The position numbers and the translations under genes were made by a program. 64,000 nt of DNA, taken from the NCBI GenBank assembly GCA_902624425.1, contig CACNXK010000001.1, positions 62,001-126,000 on the forward strand. Reading direction: 5' to 3'. Shown in pieces: positions 19,790 to 28,600 of the stretch. Source of the DNA: an uncultured SAR86 cluster bacterium (lineage in GTDB: Bacteria; Pseudomonadota; Gammaproteobacteria; Magnimaribacterales; D2472). Position 1 is the stretch's first letter. Each line of letters starts with the position of its first letter. Below the pieces are notes generated by a model. That model searched no databases. It was given only the letters and a program-made list of their open reading frames with translations, and was not told the DNA's origin.

Positions 19790-20490
19790 TCTTTTTCTTT
19801 AGAAATTAAAAGACCAGCCTCAAAAAGTAACCACATAGGAAGAGCTAAAAAAATTTGAGATAGAATATCTGGCGGCGTCAAAAACATACTAATAGTGAAA
19901 AATAAGATAATTAAATATGGCCTTGATCTTCTTAATTTTTCTTTACTAAATAGACCGAGCCTTACAGAAATAATTGTGAACACCGGGACCTGAAATGCTA
20001 GACCAAAGCCAATAATAATTTTAAATGTAAAGCTAAAGAATTCACTAATATCTGTCATTATTTTTACAGACTCAGGAGCGGTGCTTATAAAGAAATTTAT
20101 TAGGGTGGGGACTACAATATAGAAAGCAAAGATTGCTCCCAAATAAAAAAGAAAAAATGAACTCAAAGCAAATGGAAGTACGATCTTTTTTTCATCTTGT
20201 AGAAGGCCTGGCTTTGCAAATAGCCATAGTTGATAAATTATGTAAGGTACTGATATAAGGATACTTATTGATAATACGAGTTTTAATGGAACAATAAATG
20301 GTGACCCTACACCAATAGCAATTAGATCTGACGATTCTGGAAGAGATTTTATGAGGGGATGAGAAAACAGAACATAAATATTATCAGCAAACGGAAACAT
20401 TAAAACGAACAAAATAATACAAAAAATAAGTGCCTTAATCAGCCTATTTCGAAGTTCGGTTAAATGACCTATGAGATTATTTTCCTTCAT
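19786..20490 (-). CDS. tatC: Twin-arginine translocase subunit TatC
   Basis: Multi-spanning core subunit of the Tat system, which recognises the twin-arginine signal. I place the start at the ATG at 20490 (MKENNLIGHLTELRNRL), giving 234 aa; an upstream TTG at 20517 would add nine residues inside tatB. Family marks include HLTELRNRL at the N-terminus and six hydrophobic spans. It overlaps the end of tatB by 14 nt, in the order tatA-tatB-tatC. Confidence 0.93.
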   Translation of the reverse strand: MKENNLIGHLTELRNRLIKALIFCIILFVLMFPFADNIYVLFSHPLIKSLPESSDLIAIGVGSPFIVPLKLVLSISILISVPYIIYQLWLFAKPGLLQDEKKIVLPFALSSFFLFYLGAIFAFYIVVPTLINFFISTAPESVKIMTDISEFFSFTFKIIIGFGLAFQVPVFTIISVRLGLFSKEKLRRSRPYLIILFFTISMFLTPPDILSQIFLALPMWLLFEAGLLISKEKD

Positions 20491-20731
20491 CTTCGGACTC
20501 TTTATTTCCAAGTTCAAGTTCTTGTAATTTCATGTCATTGAAAATATCTTTTTTTATTTCTTCTGTACCGATCTCATTGTTTATTTCGTTAGAGATTTTT
20601 TCGTATTGAGACCTCAGCTTTGATCCCATTTGAATAAAGAATTTTGTTACTTCAGGCAATCTCTTTGGGCCAACAAGTAAGAGTGCTAGCACAAGAAGTG
20701 TTAGTAATTCAGGAAAGCCTATTTGAAACAA
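20477..20731 (-). CDS. tatB: Twin-arginine translocase subunit TatB
   Basis: An 84-aa TatB with a single N-terminal membrane helix (MFQIGFPELLTLLVLALLLV), a glycine-proline hinge (GPKRLPE), and a charged amphipathic region. The glutamate in FPEL is a conserved TatB residue. It is short compared with E. coli TatB (171 aa). It follows tatA by 11 nt. Confidence 0.9.
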   Translation of the reverse strand: MFQIGFPELLTLLVLALLLVGPKRLPEVTKFFIQMGSKLRSQYEKISNEINNEIGTEEIKKDIFNDMKLQELELGNKESEDEGK

Positions 20732-20742
20732 GTTGCGATTAA

Positions 20743-20907
20743 TTAATTATTATTTTGTTGGTCGTCTTCATTGTCATCTTTCATGGATTTCTTAAATCCT
20801 TTTAATCCAGCACCAAGATCAGAACCTAAGGTTCGAATTTTTTTCCCACCAAAAATTAACAATACAAGCGCAAGAATTAAAAGTATTTCCCATGGACCTG
20901 AAAACAT
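20743..20907 (-). CDS. tatA: Twin-arginine translocase subunit TatA
   Basis: Found by translating the gap between tatB and ubiB. The ATG at 20907 opens 54 codons beginning [16 protein letters not shown] and ending in a TAA at 20743-20745. A short membrane helix is followed by the TatA hinge FGGKKIR, an amphipathic helix ([15 protein letters not shown]) and an acidic tail ([11 protein letters not shown]). Position upstream of tatB completes the translocase operon. It is shorter than E. coli TatA (89 aa) but has all functional parts. Confidence 0.9.
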   Translation of the reverse strand: MFSGPWEILLILALVLLIFGGKKIRTLGSDLGAGLKGFKKSMKDDNEDDQQNNN

Positions 20908-20942
20908 ATTTTTATCTTAACCTTTTTAAAAAAAAATATAAA

Positions 20943-22439
20943 TCAATTTAAGTACAAGAAAATAATCGTAATGCTCATTAGAGCAATAAGGAAGTAAGAA
21001 ATATTTTTTAACCTCTTAATTCTTTTATCCAATTCAATCATAAGATCATTATTTTTGTTGGATGCAATATTTATATTTCTGATCTCGTCAACAATTTCAT
21101 AAAACATCCCAGGCGTTTCTTTAATGCTTTCTAAAATTTCTTCTTTATTTTCAAAAATATAGTTCTTAAGTTTTGTTGGATTGAATTGTTCTCTTATCCA
21201 ATTTTCAAGATATGGTTCAGCCAATGACCAAAAATCTAGCTCAGGATAGATTTGTCTTCCCATTCCTTCTATATGAATAAGAGTTTTTTGCAACAGGACT
21301 AAAGATGGTTGAACAGATAAACCATATTCTCTTGTACTATCAAATAAATATAGCAAAAGTTTCCCAAATTCTATCTCAGATAAGGGTTTTTCAAGAATTG
21401 GCTCACAGCAAGCCCTTAATGTGTTCTCTAAATCGGTTATATTTGAATTTTTGTCCACCCACCCAGTGTTTATGAAGAGTTTTGCAAGGGTGTGGTACTT
21501 CTGCTTAATAACGGCTTGCAGCATTCTAGCAAGCGTATATCTTTCTTCGTTAGTTAACGAGCCACAAATGGCACAATCTACCGCTACATATCCCGCATTT
21601 TCAGTATTATTCTTGTCAACGAATATATTGCCTGGATGCATATCAGCATGGAAAAAGTTATCTCTGAACACTTGATCTAAGAATATTTGTACACCATTTT
21701 CAGCTAATTTCTTTTTATCAACACCAGCTGCATCAATTTTATCTATATCAGTGCAAGGTATACCCTCAATTTCCTCTAAAACAAGCATCTTAGAGGTTGA
21801 TAAATCCCAATATACTTCAGGAATATATAATATTTTTGAACCGCTAAAGTTTTTTCGAGTTAGGTTTGTATTTGAGGCCTCTAATTTTAAGTCAAGCTCT
21901 CTAAAAATTGTTTTTTCATAATCTCGGACAACTTCAAGTGGCTTTAGCCTGTCGGATTCTTTAAAAGTAATCGAAAATATAGAGGCGAAAGACTTTAAAA
22001 GTTTTACATTTTTCTCCACCTCCCGCTTTATATTTGGCCTTAGGATTTTTATTACTACGTTCTGTGAAGTATTTTTTAATGTTGCCTTATGAACTTGCGC
22101 CAAAGAAGCAGCTGCAAAGGGAGATTCGTCAAAATATTCAAAAAATTCCTCTATAGATCCACCAAGCTCAGATTCAATAATTTTTTTGGAGTGATAAGCA
22201 TCGAAAGGCTTGCACTGATCTGTAAGTTTTTGAAGTTCTCTAGCAACATTACTAGATAATAAGTCAGTTCTTGTGGATAGCAATTGCCCAAACTTTATAA
22301 ACATAGGCCCCATTGATTCTAGGCTAAGCCGAAGTTTTCGACCAAAATGATCAGAATTCTTATCTAGAAAAATTAAATTAAACCATAGGATTCTTGAAAC
22401 TATCTTTAATCCACCAAAAAGAAGATTGATAATAGTCAT
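20943..22439 (-). CDS. ubiB: Ubiquinone biosynthesis regulatory kinase-like protein UbiB
   Basis: Atypical ABC1/ADCK-family kinase-like ATPase of 498 aa required for ubiquinone synthesis. The diagnostic KxGQ motif is K-F-G-Q at about 49-52, followed by the A-rich loop region (AAASLAQVHKA) and a kinase-like metal site HADMHPGN. A hydrophobic C-terminal helix (about 478-497) anchors it to the membrane. It directly follows ubiE with no gap. ubiJ, which normally lies between them, is absent. Confidence 0.93.
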   Translation of the reverse strand: MTIINLLFGGLKIVSRILWFNLIFLDKNSDHFGRKLRLSLESMGPMFIKFGQLLSTRTDLLSSNVARELQKLTDQCKPFDAYHSKKIIESELGGSIEEFFEYFDESPFAAASLAQVHKATLKNTSQNVVIKILRPNIKREVEKNVKLLKSFASIFSITFKESDRLKPLEVVRDYEKTIFRELDLKLEASNTNLTRKNFSGSKILYIPEVYWDLSTSKMLVLEEIEGIPCTDIDKIDAAGVDKKKLAENGVQIFLDQVFRDNFFHADMHPGNIFVDKNNTENAGYVAVDCAICGSLTNEERYTLARMLQAVIKQKYHTLAKLFINTGWVDKNSNITDLENTLRACCEPILEKPLSEIEFGKLLLYLFDSTREYGLSVQPSLVLLQKTLIHIEGMGRQIYPELDFWSLAEPYLENWIREQFNPTKLKNYIFENKEEILESIKETPGMFYEIVDEIRNINIASNKNNDLMIELDKRIKRLKNISYFLIALMSITIIFLYLN

Positions 22440-23180
22440 CTAATTTTTCTCAGCAACATGAATTGCAACTATGCCATTTAGCAGGTTATAAAATTTACAA
22501 TTTGAAAAACCAGCCTTAATAATATTTTCTTTTAGCTCCTCTTGATCAGGATGCATTCTTATTGATTCAGCAAGATATCTATAACTATCAGAATCACCAG
22601 CAAATATACTTCCCATAATTGGCATTACATTAAAGGAGTACCAGTCATAAATTTTACTAAAAGTTGAATTTTGAGGCTGAGAGAACTCGAGAATTATTAA
22701 CTTACCATTACAAGACAGACATCTATACATTTCTGACAAACCTTTTTCTTTATCGGTAAAATTCCTCAGCCCAAAGGCAATAGTTACAGTGTCAAAATAT
22801 TCGTCACTAAAGGGCAACATTTCACCATTTAACTGACAAAAAGACGTATTTTTAAAGAAGTTTTCATTGATCGATCTTTGCTTTCCATAAAGCAGCATTT
22901 CAGCATTTATATCTGCTACTGTAAGCTCAGTATTTGGAAAACTAAGATGTATTTCTTTAGCAATATCTGCGGTTCCTCCAGCAAGATCAAGAACTTTGCT
23001 ATTAGGCTTAATGCCAGCAAGCTCTATCATTATTTTTTTCCAGAACCTATGAAGCCCAAATGACATTACATCATTCATAAGATCATAGTTTTCTGCAACT
23101 GAAGTAAATACGGAGTTTACTTTATCTTGTTTATCTTCAGATAAGACTTTTTCGAAGCCAAAATGAGTATCTTTATTCAT
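22440..23180 (-). CDS. ubiE: Ubiquinone/menaquinone C-methyltransferase UbiE
   Basis: SAM-dependent methyltransferase of 246 aa for the C-methylation step of ubiquinone synthesis. The SAM-binding motif is VLDLAGGTAD near residue 65. The family signature YDLMNDVMSFGLHRFWK occurs near 31, and AFGLRNFTDKEKG near 136. It overlaps the end of rsgA by 8 nt and abuts ubiB, so rsgA-ubiE-ubiB-tatABC reads as one transcription unit. Confidence 0.95.
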   Translation of the reverse strand: MNKDTHFGFEKVLSEDKQDKVNSVFTSVAENYDLMNDVMSFGLHRFWKKIMIELAGIKPNSKVLDLAGGTADIAKEIHLSFPNTELTVADINAEMLLYGKQRSINENFFKNTSFCQLNGEMLPFSDEYFDTVTIAFGLRNFTDKEKGLSEMYRCLSCNGKLIILEFSQPQNSTFSKIYDWYSFNVMPIMGSIFAGDSDSYRYLAESIRMHPDQEELKENIIKAGFSNCKFYNLLNGIVAIHVAEKN

Positions 23181-24036
23181 TCTTTAAAAAACTTAAATAA
23201 TTATTGTATCTGCTTTCAGCAATATTGCCTTTTGATAATTGATCAATGACATTACAGCCCGCCACATTTATATGATTACAATTCTTAAACTTACAACCCA
23301 TAGATGCTTCTCTTATCTCAAAAAAACCACTTAAGACTTCTTCTGAATTAAATTTTTCAATTTCAAGATCTCTAACACCGGGAGAGTCTATTATTTCTAT
23401 TTTATCTTTAACATATAAAGACGAAACCGAAGTAGTATGAACTCCTTTAGCTTTATTAAGCTCCTTAGTCTTTAGATTTATTCCTAATAATTTTGACGAG
23501 ATAGTAGATTTTCCTGATCCAGACTTTCCAACGAAAATTGTAGTTTTATCTTCAAGATAAAAACCGAGTTCTGATAATCCCTCTCCAAATTTGCCTGAGA
23601 CTTTGAAAACCTTTAGACCAAGATTTTCATAAATAATGCATGCCTCTTTAAACTCATCATCACTTGTTAAGTCAATCTTGTTAGCAACTATTAATGGTTC
23701 GATGCCTGCCGCCGCTGATAGCACCAACCACTTATCAATAAATATTTTTGGGGTAAGGGGTACAGGGGATAACAAGATAGCAATATTTGTTACATTTGCT
23801 GCAAATACTTTTTTCTTGCCTCTGTGAAACCTTTTTAATGATGTTTTTCTATTTACTTTTTTTAAGATTTTTCCTTTCACCTCTGAACTATCTTGAAGCG
23901 GAACAATTTCAACAAAATCACCAACGACAATGTCTTGATCTTTAGGCGTTTTGCAAGGAATTTTAAATTCTTTTATTTCCACAAGGCAGGAGTTTGAGTA
24001 AAACTCAACCACTCTACCAATTTGAACTTTTTCCAT
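23173..24036 (-). CDS. rsgA: Small ribosomal subunit biogenesis GTPase RsgA
   Basis: Circularly permuted GTPase that tests 30S maturation. With the ATG at 24036 the protein is 287 aa. The frame stays open upstream to 24225, but that extension is antisense to orn and lacks family residues. An OB-fold at about 1-70 is followed by G4 (ANKID), G1 (GKSGSGKST) and G3 (DSPGVRD), in the permuted order, and then a zinc site of the C-x4-C-x-H type ending in C (CKFKNCNH...C). E. coli RsgA is longer (350 aa). Confidence 0.92.
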   Translation of the reverse strand: MEKVQIGRVVEFYSNSCLVEIKEFKIPCKTPKDQDIVVGDFVEIVPLQDSSEVKGKILKKVNRKTSLKRFHRGKKKVFAANVTNIAILLSPVPLTPKIFIDKWLVLSAAAGIEPLIVANKIDLTSDDEFKEACIIYENLGLKVFKVSGKFGEGLSELGFYLEDKTTIFVGKSGSGKSTISSKLLGINLKTKELNKAKGVHTTSVSSLYVKDKIEIIDSPGVRDLEIEKFNSEEVLSGFFEIREASMGCKFKNCNHINVAGCNVIDQLSKGNIAESRYNNYLSFLKNE

Positions 24037-24076
24037 ATAGAGCACAAAATACACTATTAAGAGAGTTTTACAAAAA

Positions 24077-24625
24077 ATGAAAGCTAATAAATCAAGTAAC
24101 AACTTAATATGGATAGACCTTGAAATGACAGGTCTAGATCCTGAGAAAGAAAAGATAATTGAAATAGCTACAATCATTACTGACTCAGATTTAAATATTA
24201 TTGCAGAGGGGCCAAATATAGCCATCTATCAAAATAATGATTTGCTTGATAATATGGATGAATGGAATGTAAATCAGCATACCTCTTCTGGCCTTCTTGA
24301 AGCAGTAAAAACAAGCATCATTAGTGATAAGGAAGCTGAGCTTGAAACGTTAGATTTTATTTCAAAATATGTACCAGCTGGTAAGTCTCCTATGTGCGGG
24401 AATACTGTTTCGCATGACAGAAGATTTCTATGCAAATATATGCCTGAGCTTGAGAATTACTTTCACTATAGGCATATTGATGTTTCTTCAGTCAAGGAGT
24501 TAATAGTTAGATGGATGAACCAAGCGCAGTCGTATCAGAAAAATAGCAATCATAGAGCTCTTGAAGATATAAAGGATTCAATTAATGAGTTGAAGCATTA
24601 TAAAAAACTTCTCTTTGAAGAGTAA
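24077..24625 (+). CDS. orn: Oligoribonuclease
   Basis: DEDDh 3'-5' exoribonuclease of 182 aa that degrades di- and short oligonucleotides. The first acidic pair is in WIDLEMTGLD, and the later HDRRFL and HRALEDI segments give the remaining catalytic residues. It diverges from rsgA over 40 nt, the same pairing found in E. coli. It converges on the DUF1820 gene with a gap of 5 nt. Confidence 0.95.
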   Translation: MKANKSSNNLIWIDLEMTGLDPEKEKIIEIATIITDSDLNIIAEGPNIAIYQNNDLLDNMDEWNVNQHTSSGLLEAVKTSIISDKEAELETLDFISKYVPAGKSPMCGNTVSHDRRFLCKYMPELENYFHYRHIDVSSVKELIVRWMNQAQSYQKNSNHRALEDIKDSINELKHYKKLLFEE

Positions 24626-24630
24626 AATCT

Positions 24631-24957
24631 TTAATCTTTTTTCTTTACTGGCTGAATATTCAATGGGAAAGGGCTAACTTGACTGGATGTTTTCTTAATT
24701 TTAGCTTCCCCTGACTCAATCACTTCATCAATTCTTTGAATAGCTCCTATTGGTATATAGCTCCTTTTGACTTTATTGAATTCTGCTTTAAGTTTTTCTG
24801 AACTAGGATCTACAACAAGCTGATCATCATTGGTAAAAATAAATTCTTCTACCTCGAGGAAACCATACATATCACTCTGAAAGATTTGTTTTGCAAAAAT
24901 TTCATAGATTTCTCCAAGCTGAATAAATATAATCTTATAAATTTTTTTGTCCTTCAT
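24631..24957 (-). CDS. DUF1820 family protein
   Basis: A 108-aa protein matching the gammaproteobacterial DUF1820 family, of unknown function. The recognised segments are YKIIFIQLGEIYEIFAKQ at the N-terminus, QSDMYGFLEVEEF, and VKRSYIPIGAIQRIDEV. It has no signal peptide or membrane span, so it is probably cytosolic. It stands alone, convergent with orn and divergent from miaB over 67 nt. Confidence 0.75.
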   Translation of the reverse strand: MKDKKIYKIIFIQLGEIYEIFAKQIFQSDMYGFLEVEEFIFTNDDQLVVDPSSEKLKAEFNKVKRSYIPIGAIQRIDEVIESGEAKIKKTSSQVSPFPLNIQPVKKKD

Positions 24958-25024
24958 AAAAAATATATATGTCTAAAAAGCCATTTTAAAACATTTGAGG
25001 TCAGAAATAATAGATAATTAGTTT

Positions 25025-26350
25025 ATGAAAAAGAAGCTATTCGTAAAAACACATGGTTGTCAGATGAATGAATATGATTCTGCAAAAATGATTGACCTTC
25101 TTCAAGATAAAGAAGGCTTTGAGTTGGCGGAATCAGAAGATCAAGCTGATCTTTTAATTTTAAATACATGCTCGATTAGAGAAAAAGCACAGGAAAGGGT
25201 TTTTCATCAAATTGGAAGATGGAGAAAAATTAAAGAAAAAAATCCTAATCTCAAAATTGCCATAGGCGGATGTGTTGCTTCTCAGGAGGGTGAAAAGATT
25301 ATTAAGAGAGCACCATCGGTAGATATAGTTTTTGGACCACAAACACTGCATAAACTTCCAAATCTTTACAATGAGAAAGAAAAAAGTAATGAAAACCAAA
25401 TAGATATTTCATTCCCAAAACTAGAAAAATTCGATCATCTTGCATCACCAAAGGCTGAGGGCCCATCAGTTTTTGTTTCTATTATGGAAGGTTGTAATAA
25501 ATACTGCTCATTTTGCGTTGTACCCAAGACGAGAGGGCATGAAGTTTCTAGGGATTTTAAAGATATTCTTAATGAGGTTGCTAAGCTAGCAGATCAAGGC
25601 GCAAGAGAGATTCATTTTCTTGGCCAAAATGTGAATAATTTTAAAGGGATGCATAATGGAGAAAAATCATCACTTGCTAAATTAATTGAAGAAACAGCAA
25701 AAATTGAGAACATTGAAAGAATAAGATTTACTACCAGCCACCCTCATGAATTTAAGCAAGATTTAGTGGATGTTTATGACAAGGTTCCAGAGCTAGTTAG
25801 TCATGTTCATTTACCAATTCAAAGTGGATCAGATAGGATTCTGAAGCAGATGAGAAGAAGATACAATGTTGAAAAATATATGGATCTGGTAGATCGTATC
25901 AAATCCGTAAGACCAGAGATGAGTTTTTCATCAGATTTTATTGTTGGGTTTCCTGGAGAAACAAAAGAAGATTTCAAGAACACAATGGATGTAATCAATG
26001 AAGTAAAGTTTGATGAATCCTTTAGTTTTATTTATAGCCCAAGACCAAATACTACTGCCGCAGATATGCCAGATGATGTCTCCAGAGAAGAAAAAAAAGA
26101 ACGTCTTTCAGTTTTGCAAACTAGACTAAGCCAATTTTCATTTGGGTATAGTAGGAAGAAAGTTGGATCAATTCAAAATTGTCTTGTAATGGGTCAGTCA
26201 AGAAGAGACCCAGGTCAACTCCAAGGAAGAACAATATGCAATAGAGTTGTAAATTTTTCTACCAATAATGTTGATTTAATTGGACAATTAATTAATATTC
26301 AAATTATAGATGCTTTACCACACTGCCTTAGAGGGACTCTCCAAAATTAA
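25025..26350 (+). CDS. miaB: tRNA-2-methylthio-N6-isopentenyladenosine37 synthase
   Basis: Radical-SAM methylthiotransferase of 441 aa acting on A37 of tRNAs. The N-terminal domain holds three cysteines for the auxiliary cluster (THGCQMN, NTCSIRE, GGCVA). The radical-SAM CxxxCxxC motif is in EGCNKYCSFC near residue 156. A C-terminal TRAM domain binds tRNA. It begins the conserved miaB-phoH-ybeY-ybeX-lnt operon. Its last base is the first base of the phoH start. Confidence 0.95.
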   Translation: MKKKLFVKTHGCQMNEYDSAKMIDLLQDKEGFELAESEDQADLLILNTCSIREKAQERVFHQIGRWRKIKEKNPNLKIAIGGCVASQEGEKIIKRAPSVDIVFGPQTLHKLPNLYNEKEKSNENQIDISFPKLEKFDHLASPKAEGPSVFVSIMEGCNKYCSFCVVPKTRGHEVSRDFKDILNEVAKLADQGAREIHFLGQNVNNFKGMHNGEKSSLAKLIEETAKIENIERIRFTTSHPHEFKQDLVDVYDKVPELVSHVHLPIQSGSDRILKQMRRRYNVEKYMDLVDRIKSVRPEMSFSSDFIVGFPGETKEDFKNTMDVINEVKFDESFSFIYSPRPNTTAADMPDDVSREEKKERLSVLQTRLSQFSFGYSRKKVGSIQNCLVMGQSRRDPGQLQGRTICNRVVNFSTNNVDLIGQLINIQIIDALPHCLRGTLQN

Positions 26351-27312
26351 TGCCTGATAAAGAGAACTCTAACAACCTTGTTCTTTCGCCACCAGATGCA
26401 AATGTTTTGGTTAGGTTTGTTGGTGAGCTTAATGGGAATATAAAATTTATCGAGAAGTCATTTAAAGTTAAAGTTTTCCAAAATGGCAATAAGTTAAAAA
26501 TAACAGGTCATGATGAGGATGTTAAATTAGCATCAGACGCACTTCAAAAACTCTATGAGGCTGCAGGAAAAGGAGTTGAAATTACAAAAGAAACACTTCA
26601 TCTTTGCATTCAAGAGGTAAAACATGATTCCTCAAGTCAAGATTATGAAGACATAATAATAAAAACTCCAAAGAAAACCATTAAACCGCGATCAATAAAC
26701 CAGTCTAAGTACATTCACAATATAAAACACAATGAGATTAATTTTGGTATTGGTCCTGCAGGAACAGGAAAGACTTTTCTTGCAATGGCCCTTGCTATTG
26801 AATTTCTTTTAGATAAAAAGGTTGAAAAGATTGTATTAATAAGACCAGCAGTTGAAGCTGGAGAAAAATTAGGATTTCTTCCAGGAGATCTTTCTCAAAA
26901 AGTGGACCCATATCTTCGCCCTCTTTATGATGCAATGTATCAAATGATAGGGTTTGATAAAGCGGAAAGACTAATGAATAGAGAGATTATTGAAATAGCT
27001 CCACTTGCATATATGAGAGGAAGAACTCTCAATAACTCTTTTATCATTATGGATGAAAGTCAAAATACAACAACAGAACAAATGAAAATGTTCCTTACAA
27101 GAATGGGCTTTGGATCTTATGCAACAATCAATGGAGATTTAACGCAAATTGATCTCCCAAAAAATATTTATTCAGGCCTCAAAGATGCTGTTAATCTCTT
27201 AGACGGGACTGATGGGATTGGTTTTACGAGATTTAACTCTAGAGATGTTGTTCGTCATCCCTTAGTAAAGAAAATAGTTGATGCTTATGACAAAAGGCAA
27301 GAAGAAAATTGA
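26350..27312 (+). CDS. ybeZ: PhoH-like ATPase (YbeZ)
   Basis: A 320-aa PhoH-family P-loop ATPase. An N-terminal KH-like segment (about 1-90) precedes the ATPase core. Walker A is GPAGTGKT near residue 138, and Walker B is FIIMDESQN near 230. YbeZ works with YbeY in RNA metabolism, and the two genes overlap by 4 nt here. Confidence 0.93.
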   Translation: MPDKENSNNLVLSPPDANVLVRFVGELNGNIKFIEKSFKVKVFQNGNKLKITGHDEDVKLASDALQKLYEAAGKGVEITKETLHLCIQEVKHDSSSQDYEDIIIKTPKKTIKPRSINQSKYIHNIKHNEINFGIGPAGTGKTFLAMALAIEFLLDKKVEKIVLIRPAVEAGEKLGFLPGDLSQKVDPYLRPLYDAMYQMIGFDKAERLMNREIIEIAPLAYMRGRTLNNSFIIMDESQNTTTEQMKMFLTRMGFGSYATINGDLTQIDLPKNIYSGLKDAVNLLDGTDGIGFTRFNSRDVVRHPLVKKIVDAYDKRQEEN

Positions 27313-27758
27313 ATCTAAATATCTCTGATCCAAAAAAATACCTTTCAGACAGCCAACATAAGCGTATGAATGAAGCTGCCAAAATAGTTTTTAATGAGAG
27401 AAAAAAAACAAACAAGAAAATAAATGTAAAAATTGTTTGCAGTGAGGAAATGCAAAGACTGAATAAAATATTTAGAAAAAAAGATAAAAATACAAACGTT
27501 TTGGCCTTTGTGAATGATGATGAGTCAAAAGAGCAGACTCAAGAATTTGGAGATATAGCAATATGTTATCCTTATATTCAAGAGGAAGCAGAATCGCAGG
27601 GAAAAAGTATCATTGACCACATAACTCACATGCTAATTCATGGAATTCTCCATATATTTGGTCATGACCACATGGAATCAAATGAAAGAGAGAATATGGA
27701 AGTAGAAGAAGTAAGGTTGCTAAAGAAATTAAAAATAGGAGATCCTTATTCAATATGA
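27309..27758 (+). CDS. ybeY: Endoribonuclease YbeY
   Basis: Metal-dependent RNase of 149 aa for 16S rRNA maturation and ribosome quality control. The zinc site H-x3-H-x5-H is seen as HGILHIFGHDH near residue 111. The start is TTG at 27309, overlapping the end of phoH. The corC gene overlaps its stop by 4 nt. Confidence 0.93.
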   Translation: MNLNISDPKKYLSDSQHKRMNEAAKIVFNERKKTNKKINVKIVCSEEMQRLNKIFRKKDKNTNVLAFVNDDESKEQTQEFGDIAICYPYIQEEAESQGKSIIDHITHMLIHGILHIFGHDHMESNERENMEVEEVRLLKKLKIGDPYSI

Positions 27759-28600
27759 ACAAGATAATCAAAAATAAAGATGTTCCGCCCTCCTCTTTTT
27801 ACCAAAGAATAAGAGCGTTTGTAAGAAATATTTTTTTTATCAAACCAAAAAATATTGAAGATGTTACCGAAGTGTTGGAAAGCTCTCTATCTTCAGACAT
27901 TATAGATGAGGTTGCATTTTCAATTGCGGAAAGCGCAATAAAGCTAAGAGCCACATCCGTTAAAGAAATTATGATTCCAAAGGTGGAGATGGTGAATATT
28001 AATATAGATGATTCGCCTGACAGATTGGTAGAGACAGTTATTTCATCAGGTCACTCCAGATACCCTGTAATAAATGAAAAAAAGAAGAAAGTAGAGGGCA
28101 TTCTACTTGCAAAAGACCTATTGCCTTTGTTGTCTGGTAATTCAGAAATAAATTTAGATGCAATAATGCGAGATGCAAAAGTTGTTCCTGAGACAAAGCG
28201 AGCAGACTCTTTGCTCGAAGAGTTTAAAAAAGATAAATCACATTTAGCAGTTGTAATTGATGAATATGGAGAAATATGTGGTCTTGTTACTATTGAAGAT
28301 ATTTTAGAAGAACTTGTTGGTGAGATAGAAGATGAGCACGATATCGATGATCTAGATCTCATTCAGGTATCTGATAAAGAGTTTATAGCAGATGCAAAGA
28401 TAGAAATTGATGAATTTGAAGAAAAATTTGAAATTGACCTTAATGAAGGGTCTGTAGAGACACTTGGTGGGTATATGACAAAAAAGCTTGGAATACTTCC
28501 TAAGGTTGGTGATAAAGTTGTTATTGATTCGATTGAACTTGTAGTTACTGCTGCTGATAAACGTCGCATAAAAAAAATTGGCATCTCAATTATTAATTAA
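27755..28600 (+). CDS. ybeX: CorC/HlyC family protein with paired CBS domains (YbeX)
   Basis: A 281-aa cytosolic protein with two CBS domains (about 65-190, including EIMIPKVEM and VIDEYGEICGLVTIEDILEELVGEI) and a C-terminal CorC_HlyC domain that binds an adenine nucleotide or transporter regulator. It has no DUF21 membrane domain, like E. coli YbeX, which is linked to magnesium/cobalt efflux and ribosome function. It overlaps ybeY and lnt. Confidence 0.9.
   Translation: MNKIIKNKDVPPSSFYQRIRAFVRNIFFIKPKNIEDVTEVLESSLSSDIIDEVAFSIAESAIKLRATSVKEIMIPKVEMVNINIDDSPDRLVETVISSGHSRYPVINEKKKKVEGILLAKDLLPLLSGNSEINLDAIMRDAKVVPETKRADSLLEEFKKDKSHLAVVIDEYGEICGLVTIEDILEELVGEIEDEHDIDDLDLIQVSDKEFIADAKIEIDEFEEKFEIDLNEGSVETLGGYMTKKLGILPKVGDKVVIDSIELVVTAADKRRIKKIGISIIN

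Noticed and set aside
24037-24225. 63-codon N-terminal extension of rsgA
   Set aside because: It is antisense to orn and lacks RsgA similarity; the ATG at 24036 starts the OB-fold.
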